This document shows positions 16,589 through 25,133 of a stretch of DNA of 35,610 nucleotides, in pieces. Every line of letters starts with the position of its first letter. Position 1 is the first letter of the stretch. Made by a program: the position numbers and the translations under genes. Source of the DNA: Psychroflexus sp. MES1-P1E (GTDB taxonomy: Bacteria; Bacteroidota; Bacteroidia; Flavobacteriales; Flavobacteriaceae). The stretch covers positions 1-35,610 of the forward strand of contig NZ_PJBS01000150.1 in assembly GCF_002836055.1 (NCBI RefSeq). The letters are read 5' to 3'. A model generated the notes under the pieces. The model searched no databases and was not told where the DNA came from. It saw only the letters and a list, made by a program, of their open reading frames with translations.

Positions 16589-17215
16589 TTATAAAAACTC
16601 AAGCTTAACAACTTGTGATAGTGATGTCTCTAAGTTAGAAATTAAAGCAAATATAGGATTACCTATCACCAGCATGACACTCATAGTTTGAAAGCCTCGC
16701 CAGATTGAAATAAATCCAAAAACAAAGAAACTAAAGAGAGCTATTTTTCCTAGTAATATGGGTTTTACCTGAAAATGCTTTGCTCCCCAAAAAATTAAAT
16801 CTGTTTTTTTTAGATCAATTGCTAGACCGTGTTTTTTATAAAAGAAGAAGTTTTTAGTTTTTTATTATAAAATTTATGAGGCCTAAATATGGTTTGTTTG
16901 AGCTTTTTAAATGGGTTGTAATATTTTAATACCACAGGTCCTAATCTATTTTTTTCGTAAGAAGGAATAGCATTATCGTAATTACCAGATACAGTTTTAG
17001 AAAGTTTGTTACGTTCCGCCGTAACTGTTTTTGAATTTCAATTTTGATTTGTAATCGAAATTGAAAGCATCTCCATACTTTTGAATAACTCATTTTGACT
17101 TTATTACTGCAGGACTAAAACCATTATTTTTGAATACATCTATTTCAAAGTTTTGAAGCCCACTTCTTCATCTTTTTATATTCAAAGACTTTCGTCCATA
17201 AAATTGAGTGAAAAT
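16589..17215 (-). pseudogene. Decayed membrane-associated gene remnant, family not recognised
   Basis: A 773-base gap holds conceptual protein traces in several frames. About 17155-17095 reads LQNFEIDVFKNNGFSPAVIK followed by a stop, then VIQKYGDAFNFDYKSKLKF. About 17027-16860 reads ERNKLSKTVSGNYDNAIPSY and continues to RPHKFYNKK. About 16865-16589 reads FFFYKKHGLAIDLKKTDLIF and continues into a hydrophobic stretch (GKIALFSFFVFGFISIW) and a stop at 16589. The last two frames join across an A-run, as expected from a one-base indel. The traces look like the C-terminal part of one membrane-associated polysaccharide enzyme of roughly 200 residues, but I cannot name the family. The 100 bases nearest 17327 show nothing. 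Confidence 0.5.
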
Positions 17216-17327
17216 TAATTCTTTTATAATTATTGATTATTATAGATGTCTTATCTTATTTCGGTTTGGATATCTCTTAAGTATTTATGTTTCAAACATT
17301 CAAAACTTTTAATTTAATTAATTTTAC

Positions 17328-18026
17328 TCAATCTATTTCTATTGTACTTATTTCTTTTTCTGCTATGTTGTATAATTCAATATCTTTTTTATATTTTTTT
17401 ATGAGAATATTTCTAATCCAAATATTTTTAAAATAATGATCCCTAGATTTATGTTTTGACTGATTTATATGTGGAATTACATTATTTTCTTTTATGCCTA
17501 TTCGTTTTAAAATTACCTTTAAGTCTTCATTAAGATAATCTGTTCTTCCAAGATGGTTTACAATTCTTTCTCCGTTTTTATCATAATAATAATCATGACT
17601 TGTTTTCATAGGATAAAGCAAAGCCCAAATACTTAATGGCAATAATTTTGGAGCCGTATGGCTTATTAATCCTTTCACTTTCCTAATAAACATATTTTTT
17701 TCCCCTTTCCACTTTAATACTTTAAAGATACTTAGAGATTTCCCAAAATAATAAGAGGAAATCAACTTATCAAAAGGGTGACGAACCATACCTAATACCT
17801 GTAATTGATTATATTCGTTTTCGCCTAGTGCTTTCTTAAGCTCCCATGCACGGGCATGACCAACAACCCCATAGTGCATGTCTTTTGAGCTAATTTTTCG
17901 ATCCTTTAATGTAATCCCAAATTTTTCACCTTCTGGATCAATACTCATAAGAAATTTTTCTATAGAGGTACTACCAGTTTTAGGACAAGCAACGAATAAT
18001 ATTGATAATTTATTAGAGTAATACAT
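17328..18026 (-). CDS. Sulfotransferase family 2-type protein
   Basis: A 232-residue cytoplasmic protein with the PAPS 5'-phosphosulfate loop FVACPKTGSTSIEKFL (residues 11-26) and the 3'-phosphate site LGMVRHPFDKLISSYYF (Arg82 and Ser90), the standard pair for carbohydrate sulfotransferases. It probably sulfates the polysaccharide repeat. The ATG at 18026 gives the usual short lead before the first strand (KLSILFVACPKTG). It is not closely similar to the other sulfotransferase of the locus, so two different positions may be sulfated. It is an island between two decayed gene remnants (16589-17215 and 18071-18169), which suggests that this segment has been remodelled. The acceptor is unknown. 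Confidence 0.83.
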   Translation of the reverse strand: MYYSNKLSILFVACPKTGSTSIEKFLMSIDPEGEKFGITLKDRKISSKDMHYGVVGHARAWELKKALGENEYNQLQVLGMVRHPFDKLISSYYFGKSLSIFKVLKWKGEKNMFIRKVKGLISHTAPKLLPLSIWALLYPMKTSHDYYYDKNGERIVNHLGRTDYLNEDLKVILKRIGIKENNVIPHINQSKHKSRDHYFKNIWIRNILIKKYKKDIELYNIAEKEISTIEID

Positions 18027-18070
18027 TTTAAAACTTTTTTAATTTTTTATACTTTTTTTAAAGAGTTGGT

Positions 18071-18169
18071 TTATTTAAACTCGGGATCAAAAATCGAAAA
18101 AGAAGTCATCCTTATACTGGCCCAAACATTATTTTCAAAGATCACAATTTTCCTTTTGGTATTCCAATC
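18071..18169 (-). pseudogene. Fragment of a third CE4-like (ESDDWGS-type) gene, active site decayed
   Basis: A 32-codon stretch reads DWNTKRKIVIFENNVWASIRM, then TSFSIFDPEFK and a stop. It aligns with the N-termini of the esterase-like proteins at 9108-10232 and 10234-11331 (GWNTNRKIVIIESDDWGS, GWRTNRKIVVIESDDWGS). The Asp-Asp pair of ESDDWGS is replaced by Asn-Val (ENNVWAS). The preceding frame has traces of the leading NLINLR at about 18170-18190 in another register. Nothing else of the gene remains before the sulfotransferase start. It is a relic of a larger esterase family in this locus, about 7 kb from its intact relatives. Confidence 0.75.
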
Positions 18170-18222
18170 TCAAATTGATTAAATTTGCCTTTATCTTATC
18201 ATTAAAATTCGAAAGAATCTTG

Positions 18223-19380
18223 TTATTTTAATGATTTAAAAACATCCTCCCATTTTTCATAGGCTTTTTCATAAGAAAATCGCAACACATTTTCAAATCC
18301 ATTTTCTGATTTTTTTTTTAATTCTGTTGGATTATTCATTAATCTTTTCGTTTGATTTACATATTCATCTATTCTAAATGGTGGTATCAAAACACCATTT
18401 TTATTTTGAATTACAATATCTGATGCTGCAGCATACGAATCAAATAAAACAGGTACACATCCATAACTTTGGGCTTCTATGAGCACGTTTCCAAAACCTT
18501 CAAATGCAGAAGTCATATGAAATATTTTAGCTTTTTCATAATACTCATTTGGATTTACTTTTCCAAAAAAAGTAATTCGATCTAAATTATTTTCTTCACA
18601 AAATTGCTTCATTTTTTTCTTTTCCTGACCCTCACCTAATACCCAAAAATTCCAATCAGGCGCTTCTGCGTGCAATCGTTTCCATATTTGCAGTAGTAAA
18701 TCCACTCTTTTTTGTTGGATATTTAACCTGCCTACATATAAAACAATATTTTCTTTAGGGAGGTTTTTTATATCGATTTCGGGTCTTTGAAAAGGGTTTC
18801 CGATTCCGAAGATTTTATTTTCATTTTTTCTAAGCGGTGGTGCCAAAAAAAACAATTCAGGTTTGAATCTCTCTGAGAGCATAACGAATGCATCTGTTTT
18901 TTTAACTATATAGCTCAACTCTATATTTTGCTTAATAATATGATATGACAAAATCAACTTTCTAGTAAGCAATGTATTTAAAAAACCAATTTTTTTTCTA
19001 TTGAAAAGCTCCTGGATTATATTTTGATGATTATCGTAAAAATTTAGTGGATTAATTCGTAATGTGTTTATAATTTTTGTTTTTGAAGGTTTGCTTTTTA
19101 AAATTAGTTTTGTTAAACCAACAGAATAACCGGTTTGATTAATGACACAATCTATTTCCTCGTTTTCTAGAATGTTTTTTAATTGAATATCTTGGTCAAT
19201 ATTGACATAATAAAGTGTAATTCCTTCAAAATTTTCCTTCCGACTAGTATGTTTTCCTACAGATATTATAATAGAATGATGATGGTAAGTTTGAAAAATA
19301 TTGACTAACTTAAATGTGCTTCTTTGGACACCTCCAGCATTTGGATCAAGCTTTTGCTCTAAAAGTAATGCTATATTCAT
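18223..19380 (-). CDS. Glycosyltransferase family 4
   Basis: A 385-residue GT-B enzyme. The acceptor half opens with MNIALLLEQKLDPNAGGVQR, with the glycine loop at about residues 14-18. The donor half carries VLYVGRLNIQQKRVDLLLQI, WNFWVLGEGQEKKKM and FHMTSAFEGFGNVLIEAQSYGCVPVLFDS, the E-x7-E region. These are diagnostic of GT4 retaining transferases that use UDP- or GDP-sugars. It acts at the cytoplasmic face of the inner membrane on a lipid-linked acceptor. The ATG at 19380 follows the SGNH gene by 38 bases. No damage is seen. The sugar specificity cannot be read. Confidence 0.88.
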   Translation of the reverse strand: MNIALLLEQKLDPNAGGVQRSTFKLVNIFQTYHHHSIIISVGKHTSRKENFEGITLYYVNIDQDIQLKNILENEEIDCVINQTGYSVGLTKLILKSKPSKTKIINTLRINPLNFYDNHQNIIQELFNRKKIGFLNTLLTRKLILSYHIIKQNIELSYIVKKTDAFVMLSERFKPELFFLAPPLRKNENKIFGIGNPFQRPEIDIKNLPKENIVLYVGRLNIQQKRVDLLLQIWKRLHAEAPDWNFWVLGEGQEKKKMKQFCEENNLDRITFFGKVNPNEYYEKAKIFHMTSAFEGFGNVLIEAQSYGCVPVLFDSYAAASDIVIQNKNGVLIPPFRIDEYVNQTKRLMNNPTELKKKSENGFENVLRFSYEKAYEKWEDVFKSLK

Positions 19381-19418
19381 TCTCTATTTGTTTTTTTATA
19401 AACGGACCAATATAAATA

Positions 19419-20363
19419 CTAGTTCGGTTTTAAATTATAAAATTCATTTATAAAATATTCATCCAATTTATCAACTCCCCCTTCATTCAGGTGGTATTCA
19501 TCATAGAAATCTGTTGAGTCATGAAAATCCAATAGTCGATTAAAATCAAGGTATGGAACGGATTCAGGAATATACGCCTTTAATATATCATTATTGCTAT
19601 AACAATGGAAATGCGCTATAGGCATATTTACAAAGACAAATTTCTGATTATTTCTATCTAGTAAAGAAATCATTTTTTTGAAATAATTCAATTGGACATC
19701 AAGCGGTTCATGCCATTTCATTGACTTTTCTTTTTCACATATTTCAACTTCTTTTTGAAAGCTGGAATCTTTATGAACATATCCTCCTTTTATATAAGTA
19801 TCATGATCTTTTGGCTTATGAATAGGCTCTTCAAAGTCATTGTGTTTACCAATGACATTCATAATTGATGCATAGATCATCGTATTCCACACCATTAAAT
19901 CATTCTGCTCAAATGCCATTTCAAAACTTAATTGATCAATTCGATCGTTAGCTAATAAATCTAGGGTTGGTTCCACCCCTTTATTTGCAAAAGTATTTGG
20001 GAGCAGGTCAAATACGACCAATTTCGGATTCAAAACCTTTAAATAACGATTTAATAAGATATAGGAATGCAAAGGAGTTTGACTACTCGAACCGAGTACA
20101 AACACTTTAAGACCATTTTCTTTAAAAATTCTTGGATCAAAACCTCGGTAAACTCTTGAGCTGCCTACAAAAAGAATATCTACCTCTCCATACTCTGGAA
20201 TTTCTTTTAAGCGCGTATTCAAATGACCGTAAGAACCTTGGCGGTATAAAAAGTTCGAACCTATATAAGAATAAGGAATATTTGCCCATAATGTTAGACT
20301 ACACAAATAGACAAAAGAGGCAAAAAAGATAAAAACTAAGAACTTCTTAAAATAACTTAACAT
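19419..20363 (-). CDS. SGNH-hydrolase-like partner of MBOAT O-acyltransferase
   Basis: A 314-residue protein with one N-terminal membrane anchor (residues 7-27, FLVFIFFASFVYLCSLTLW) and a periplasmic SGNH-fold domain. The nucleophile block is DILFVGSSRVYRG with Ser68. The family Asn block is less clear. The late Asp-x-x-His catalytic pair is FYDEYHLNEGG with Asp288 and His291. It lies four bases after the MBOAT gene. In alginate-type systems (AlgI with AlgJ/AlgX, or PatA/PatB for peptidoglycan) the membrane MBOAT exports an acyl group and an SGNH protein attaches it to the polymer. By analogy this protein should O-acetylate the polysaccharide in the periplasm. The pairing is strongly suggested by adjacency; the acyl group is inferred. 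Confidence 0.82.
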   Translation of the reverse strand: MLSYFKKFLVFIFFASFVYLCSLTLWANIPYSYIGSNFLYRQGSYGHLNTRLKEIPEYGEVDILFVGSSRVYRGFDPRIFKENGLKVFVLGSSSQTPLHSYILLNRYLKVLNPKLVVFDLLPNTFANKGVEPTLDLLANDRIDQLSFEMAFEQNDLMVWNTMIYASIMNVIGKHNDFEEPIHKPKDHDTYIKGGYVHKDSSFQKEVEICEKEKSMKWHEPLDVQLNYFKKMISLLDRNNQKFVFVNMPIAHFHCYSNNDILKAYIPESVPYLDFNRLLDFHDSTDFYDEYHLNEGGVDKLDEYFINEFYNLKPN

Positions 20364-20367
20364 GTAG

Positions 20368-21825
20368 CTAAAATTGAAAATAAATGAACGGACTGCGGTC
20401 AGTCTGGTAGTAAATCATTATTAAAAAAATGAGGACTGAGTAAAAAGACCAACGTATTAATCGATTATTCTTTATAAATAAGTTTTGCAATCCAAACTTC
20501 CCAAAGCGTCCATACCATTCTGATACTTGAAAAAAAGCAATCAACGCTAGCGTTATAAAAATATTACCCCAATGATTTGTAGAGAAGAACGGATCAGCAG
20601 AAAACGAACCTGTGAAAATACCCGATATATATTCTATAGCGTGAGAAATACTCTCCGCTCTAAAGAAGATCCAAGCAAATGTCGTTAATATATATGTACC
20701 AATGATTTTTATAAAGTCCGATATCTTTGGGAAAAAACCATTGCCTGCCACAATATCTGTGTTCACTCTGTTTTTATTCGCCAGTAATAGCGGAAGGAAA
20801 TAAAGTGCATTCAAAAAACCCCAAAAGACAAAAGTCCAATTAGCACCATGCCAAAAACCACTAACCAGAAAAATTACAAAGGTATTTCTAATTTTTCCAG
20901 ATATGCCTCCTCTACTGCCTCCTAAAGGAATGTACAAGTAATCTCTAAACCATGTTGATAGAGATATATGCCAGCGTCTCCAAAACTCAGCAATGTCTCT
21001 TGAAAAATATGGGAAAGCAAAATTTTGCTTCAAATCAAAACCCAAAAGGCGCGACACACCAATAGCTATATCTGAATAACCCGAAAAATCACCGTAAATT
21101 TGAAAGGAAAAGAATATCGCTCCTAAAATTAAAGAGGATCCGTTTAAATCCGCTGAATTATCAAAAATAAGATTGGCTAGCTCACCACATTTGTCAGCAA
21201 TTACCACTTTCTTAAATAAACCCCACAAAATTTGCTTACTACCATCTACTGCTAGTAGATAATTAAATTGACGCTTTTTATAGAACTGAGGTAATAAGTG
21301 GCTCGCACGCTCTATCGGTCCTGCCACTAACTGCGGGAAAAAACTTACAAATGCTGCAAAAGAAATAAAATCTGAAGCGGGCTTAATTTTACTGCGATAA
21401 ACATCTATAGTGTAACTCAGGGTTTGAAAAGTGTAAAAGCTAATTCCTACTGGCAGAATAATATTTAAAGTGGTTTCATGCGGCTCAAAACCAACTGTTC
21501 TTAAAAGATTTCCTAGGTTTTCAGCGAAAAAGTTGAAATACTTAAAAAAACCTAAGATTCCAATATTTGTAATTATACTAACCCAAAGAAGTATTGTCTT
21601 TTTTTGAGTTTTAGGGCTATTATAGATGCCTCTTCCAACGGCATAATCGACGACAGTACTAAAAGCAATGAGAGACAAAAACCTCCAATCCCACCAACCA
21701 TAAAACACATAACTGGCTACAAGTATCAATATATTTTGTGCTTTAATGTTTTCTTTGAAAAGAAACCAATAAAGGAAAAAAAATATCGCAAAAAAGTAAA
21801 GAAAATCTAACGTATGAAAAAGCAT
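20368..21825 (-). CDS. MBOAT family O-acyltransferase (AlgI-like)
   Basis: A 485-residue polytopic inner-membrane protein with roughly ten hydrophobic segments. It has the AlgI-type signatures FFPQLVAGPIERASHLLPQF (about 162-181), SFQIYGDFSGYSDIAIG (about 240-256), FWRRWHISLSTWFRDYLYIP with His286, and the near-invariant SGFWHGANWTF with His326. These two histidines are the conserved ones of bacterial MBOAT O-acetyltransferases. It should move acetyl groups from the cytoplasm across the membrane for transfer to the polysaccharide by the SGNH protein encoded four bases downstream. The ATG at 21823-21825 is conventional. No lesions are seen. The substrate polymer is inferred from the locus. Confidence 0.93.
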   Translation of the reverse strand: MLFHTLDFLYFFAIFFFLYWFLFKENIKAQNILILVASYVFYGWWDWRFLSLIAFSTVVDYAVGRGIYNSPKTQKKTILLWVSIITNIGILGFFKYFNFFAENLGNLLRTVGFEPHETTLNIILPVGISFYTFQTLSYTIDVYRSKIKPASDFISFAAFVSFFPQLVAGPIERASHLLPQFYKKRQFNYLLAVDGSKQILWGLFKKVVIADKCGELANLIFDNSADLNGSSLILGAIFFSFQIYGDFSGYSDIAIGVSRLLGFDLKQNFAFPYFSRDIAEFWRRWHISLSTWFRDYLYIPLGGSRGGISGKIRNTFVIFLVSGFWHGANWTFVFWGFLNALYFLPLLLANKNRVNTDIVAGNGFFPKISDFIKIIGTYILTTFAWIFFRAESISHAIEYISGIFTGSFSADPFFSTNHWGNIFITLALIAFFQVSEWYGRFGKFGLQNLFIKNNRLIRWSFYSVLIFLIMIYYQTDRSPFIYFQF

Positions 21826-21901
21826 ATCAACTTAATTTGAATAAATTTGAAATATCAAATTTTACGACTGTAAGACCTAGTGTTTTGCTCAAATGCATAG
21901 C

Positions 21902-23224
21902 CTAAAAAACAACCACTAGAAGATCTCTAATACTAAAATCATTGCCTCCCAAAAACCAAGAGGCTGCGGGAAACACAATAGTGAACGCGCTTAGCATATT
22001 CAATGCATACGATAAGTGAAATAAGACAACAGGGATAGTACTCAGACAGAAGACACTCATAACAAGACGAGCTTGAAAACTTTTATACAGTTTAATGTTG
22101 TTGGCGTATAACTCAGACAAACTTAGCAAGCCTGCTATCAAAATCAAAACTGCTGCTCCTGCTTTGGCGCGCCCATGCAAAGATGGCGAAAACTCCATTA
22201 CGTTGCCAAAAGAATAGAGAAGTACCCCTGCGGCAAACATTTGGTCTGAAATAGCACTTTTATTTCCTCCCATTTTATTTCTTATCCAAAACAAGAAAAC
22301 AATCATAAACGGGATGCTATAATCCCTAAAGGAAGTTTCACCTAAAGATGCATAAAATCTTTTGCTCTTTTTTGGTGCATCTGCTCTTAATGCCTTGGTT
22401 TTTTCCATTTCTTCTTCGTTAAGCGTATACCTTTCTTTTTGCTCTATCACGTTTAAGGCTGGCACGTATGGCTCGATCAACTGATAGCTCGCTCCGAGGA
22501 AAAAGCTAACAATCCAAATAACAAAAATTACTTTTGGCTTTTTGAATAACCAAATTGCTGCAAATGAGGGTATAACGAATGCTATAAAAGAAAAATGAAT
22601 ATAAATTGACAGAAGAGCTAAAAGTAAAAACTTCCTTTTTCCATAATTCCAATACGCTAATAACCCATAAACCAAAAGCCACATAGCTGTCCACCAACGA
22701 ATGGAATTGAGACCTGTTATCCCGCGATATGTTAAAAAAATTAAAAATAGGGTTGCAATAAGAGAGATCCCTTTTGGCCAATCGATTCTTTGAAATAAAA
22801 TGCGAATTATGGAGAAATATATAATACCGTAAAAAAAAGCCGCAAATACATGCAGTAATTCAGGTGTACCAAATACACTGCCTGACAGAAACCCTAAGAA
22901 ATGTAAATAGGGGTCGCTAATGCCTGAAGGTGCATTGGTGTTATTTAGCGATATCAATTCAAAGAAAACAGAGATGAATTCCCATATTTCCATATTTACA
23001 TAGTATCGTTCTATGGTCTCCAAGTGAGATGCACCGTCTGATCCTGCATTGTAAATATATGCACTACCTAAAAACATCATCAATATAGTTCCCGCAGGTA
23101 CTATAATGCGACTATTGCCACTTTTCAGAAGTAAAAATAGGCTTATTAGTGGAGACAATAATGCAAGTAGTATATGAATACCTAAGATCCGCTTGCTATT
23201 CACTTTACTTTGCACCATTTTCAT
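21902..23224 (-). CDS. EpsG/Wzy-like polysaccharide polymerase
   Basis: A protein of about 440 residues with ten or more hydrophobic segments. It has the pattern of EpsG-family polymerases: a long periplasmic-type loop after the early segments (AGSDGASHLETIERYYVN), then GLNSIRWWTAMWLL and HFSFIAFVIPS, where arginine and histidine residues lie in or near membrane segments. Such proteins join lipid-linked repeat units in the periplasm. Two ATGs at 23224 and 23218 overlap the upstream glycosyltransferase by 20 or 14 bases. A longer reading to 23299 would overlap by 95 bases and is not favoured. This is the only polymerase candidate in the window. Wzy-type proteins share little sequence, so the call rests on topology and the EpsG-like motif. 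Confidence 0.78.
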   Translation of the reverse strand: MKMVQSKVNSKRILGIHILLALLSPLISLFLLLKSGNSRIIVPAGTILMMFLGSAYIYNAGSDGASHLETIERYYVNMEIWEFISVFFELISLNNTNAPSGISDPYLHFLGFLSGSVFGTPELLHVFAAFFYGIIYFSIIRILFQRIDWPKGISLIATLFLIFLTYRGITGLNSIRWWTAMWLLVYGLLAYWNYGKRKFLLLALLSIYIHFSFIAFVIPSFAAIWLFKKPKVIFVIWIVSFFLGASYQLIEPYVPALNVIEQKERYTLNEEEMEKTKALRADAPKKSKRFYASLGETSFRDYSIPFMIVFLFWIRNKMGGNKSAISDQMFAAGVLLYSFGNVMEFSPSLHGRAKAGAAVLILIAGLLSLSELYANNIKLYKSFQARLVMSVFCLSTIPVVLFHLSYALNMLSAFTIVFPAASWFLGGNDFSIRDLLVVVF

Positions 23225-24092
23225 CAGGTAAAATTCGTAACAACTTTTCCCGTATCCCAAAATAGTCCACAGCCATTTGAAAACGGTTTGGTACCACATC
23301 TCCCTCAGGCTGATCTTTAGGCTTTGTCATTTCATTTTGGGGAATAGGAATGCCCAAATTATAATCCTTTGGTATACCTAAACAAACTTGTTTTGTGTTT
23401 TTAGCGTGAGCCGCAGCCCAAAACCAAAAGTCTGAACCTCTTCCAGGCACTATTTTGTGCACAGCCTCCATGTTTAGCACCTTTTCATCTAAGCTATGCG
23501 GTGGATAATATATTCCACCCCAGCCTATTAAGTATACTTGTTCAGAAGGTGTTGTGATGGATGCTGCATCTTTTTCTCTGTAGTGTAAATGTAACTCTTT
23601 ATCCTTTTTTAAAATTGCTTTACCCACATAGCCAATTACTGCCATCTTCTCTATTTCCGCTTGTTTTACTAAGCCCCGTAATAATGAAGGGTGGTAGATA
23701 ATATCATCGTCTAGGGTTACAATCGCTAGATTGGAGTATTTCTCTGCCACGGGCATGAATTTCTTCACCGCATAAGTATTATTTTTTACCCACACAATTT
23801 CAAGCCCTCTTTTAATTAACTTATTTAAGTAGCTAGGTAAAGTAAGGTTTGGCCATTCTTCTTCGGACAAAACCAAAATCCATTTTTGTGGCACTAGAGT
23901 TTGTTTATTTAACGCTTCAAATACAGCAGGTAATAAATGGGCTCGTTTTGGATAACTAGCTATGGATACTATAAAATCAGTTTTAGCATTTGTCTGGAAT
24001 TTAGATTGGTTTTTTTTGGCAAAAAAATTCCATTTGTGGTAAAGGATCGTATTTCTTAGTAGTACAAGTTGCCTTTTTATTCTTTTTATCAT
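23205..24092 (-). CDS. GT-A glycosyltransferase (GT2-like)
   Basis: A 295-residue protein with an N-terminal FIVSIASYPKRAHLLPAV segment (about residues 40-57), typical for the nucleotide-binding strand of GT-A enzymes. It has LAIVTLDDDIIYHPSLL with the Asp-Asp-Asp metal-binding motif near residue 125, and a later GRGSDFWFWAAAH that could carry acceptor or catalytic acids. There is no signal peptide. The ATG at 24092 comes directly after the upstream stop (TAAATG, zero spacing), so translation is coupled. Its stop lies within the start region of the polymerase gene. The family is plausible from the DDD motif and fold order, but the sugar is unknown. An acting cytoplasmic glycosyltransferase for the repeat unit is the likely role. 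Confidence 0.75.
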   Translation of the reverse strand: MIKRIKRQLVLLRNTILYHKWNFFAKKNQSKFQTNAKTDFIVSIASYPKRAHLLPAVFEALNKQTLVPQKWILVLSEEEWPNLTLPSYLNKLIKRGLEIVWVKNNTYAVKKFMPVAEKYSNLAIVTLDDDIIYHPSLLRGLVKQAEIEKMAVIGYVGKAILKKDKELHLHYREKDAASITTPSEQVYLIGWGGIYYPPHSLDEKVLNMEAVHKIVPGRGSDFWFWAAAHAKNTKQVCLGIPKDYNLGIPIPQNEMTKPKDQPEGDVVPNRFQMAVDYFGIREKLLRILPDENGAK

Positions 24093-25100
24093 TTATTTTT
24101 TATTTTCAGACAAAATTTTTGAATCAATACTATTATTACCCATATATATCATATTATGTAAAAGCGCTTCTTGATTTTCAATAGATAGTAATTCATAAAA
24201 ACTATTTTTGGAAATAGAACTAAAATCTTCTTCAAATAAGTTCACTAAAAAATTAGAATAATTGGTTTCATATCCGTTTACCTTATTTTTAGGATCAAAA
24301 TAAAGCACTTTATTTTTAAAGAATATAGTATCTAATAAAGAGGAGGAATGATCTGAAATAATAAAATCATAATCGTTGCTTTGTAAAATAGGATATAATA
24401 CTCCATTTATCTGCTTAACACCTTTAATTTTAGGGTATTTTAAAGTACCATCAGTGTTTAATTCATTACTACCTTGTTTTCCATGCGATTTTATAACTAC
24501 TTCAAAATTTAATTCATTTAACTTTTTTATCAGTTTATATAATTGATTCAAGTTTTGATAATCTGTAGCCTTTGGTAATAATAAAACTTTATTTGAATTA
24601 TTATTTTTATATTGATAATTTTCTCTAACAAAGTTATTATAAATGGGATTACCATAGCAAATAATTTGGACCTTTTTTTTATGATTGTATTTTGAAAATT
24701 GGTCAACAAAATAAGAGCCCCATGTTAAAAAAACATCACATTTAGTATATCTATGTGGGATATTTGTCACAAATCCTCCTACATAAGCTCCATGCTGTAC
24801 CACTATAAATTTACTTTGAGGATGTTTTGCTGTCCAAACCTTATATAAACTTTCTCTTGCAGTAATCCAATTCATGGATATTATAAACTTCGGATTTATA
24901 ACATTTAATAGAACATACATTATTTTATGCTTTCTTTTATCGGAAGTTTTAAAAGGGATATATCGCCAAAACAAATCAATATCTAAAAAATAAAAATGAC
25001 TGCGATTTTCTTTATTACAAACAATAGGAAGCACATTTCTATGTTTATTAAACAATATAATTTGTTTGTTAGTAATTTTTTTAATTAGTAAAGAAATCAA
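24093..25100 (-). CDS. TagF/CDP-glycerol-transferase-like GT-B protein
   Basis: A 335-residue protein resembling the GT-B domain of CDP-glycerol glycerophosphotransferases. It has VVQHGAYVGGFV and DVFLTWGSYFVDQF in the N-terminal half. In the C-terminal half it has VLLLPKATDYQNLNQLYKL, VVIKSHGKQG and the diagnostic YDFIISDHSSSLLDTIFF followed by VLYFDP. Related proteins in capsule loci transfer glycerol-phosphate, ribitol-phosphate or sugars. The start is a TTG at 25100. The only other in-frame codons back to a stop are ATT, ATA, TTA and AAT, and the first ATG lies about 60 residues inside. No CDP-glycerol synthesis gene is visible nearby, so a glycosyltransferase role with another nucleotide donor is as likely as glycerol phosphate transfer. 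Confidence 0.72.
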   Translation of the reverse strand: MISLLIKKITNKQIILFNKHRNVLPIVCNKENRSHFYFLDIDLFWRYIPFKTSDKRKHKIMYVLLNVINPKFIISMNWITARESLYKVWTAKHPQSKFIVVQHGAYVGGFVTNIPHRYTKCDVFLTWGSYFVDQFSKYNHKKKVQIICYGNPIYNNFVRENYQYKNNNSNKVLLLPKATDYQNLNQLYKLIKKLNELNFEVVIKSHGKQGSNELNTDGTLKYPKIKGVKQINGVLYPILQSNDYDFIISDHSSSLLDTIFFKNKVLYFDPKNKVNGYETNYSNFLVNLFEEDFSSISKNSFYELLSIENQEALLHNMIYMGNNSIDSKILSENKK

Positions 25101-25133
25101 AATAATATTTAAAATTAATATTTAATATAATTT

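Noticed and set aside
14977-16611. Longer transferase start at TTG 16611
   Set aside because: The added residues overlap the tail of a decayed reading frame and look unlike the rest of the protein; ATG 16554 is cleaner.
22506-22781. 91-codon frame on the minus strand inside the polymerase gene
   Set aside because: An alternate frame of a well-supported membrane protein; no independent motif or start context.
21902-23299. Longer polymerase start at 23299
   Set aside because: It would overlap the upstream glycosyltransferase by 95 bases and add a non-hydrophobic N-terminal tail. The paired ATGs at 23224 and 23218 are more plausible.
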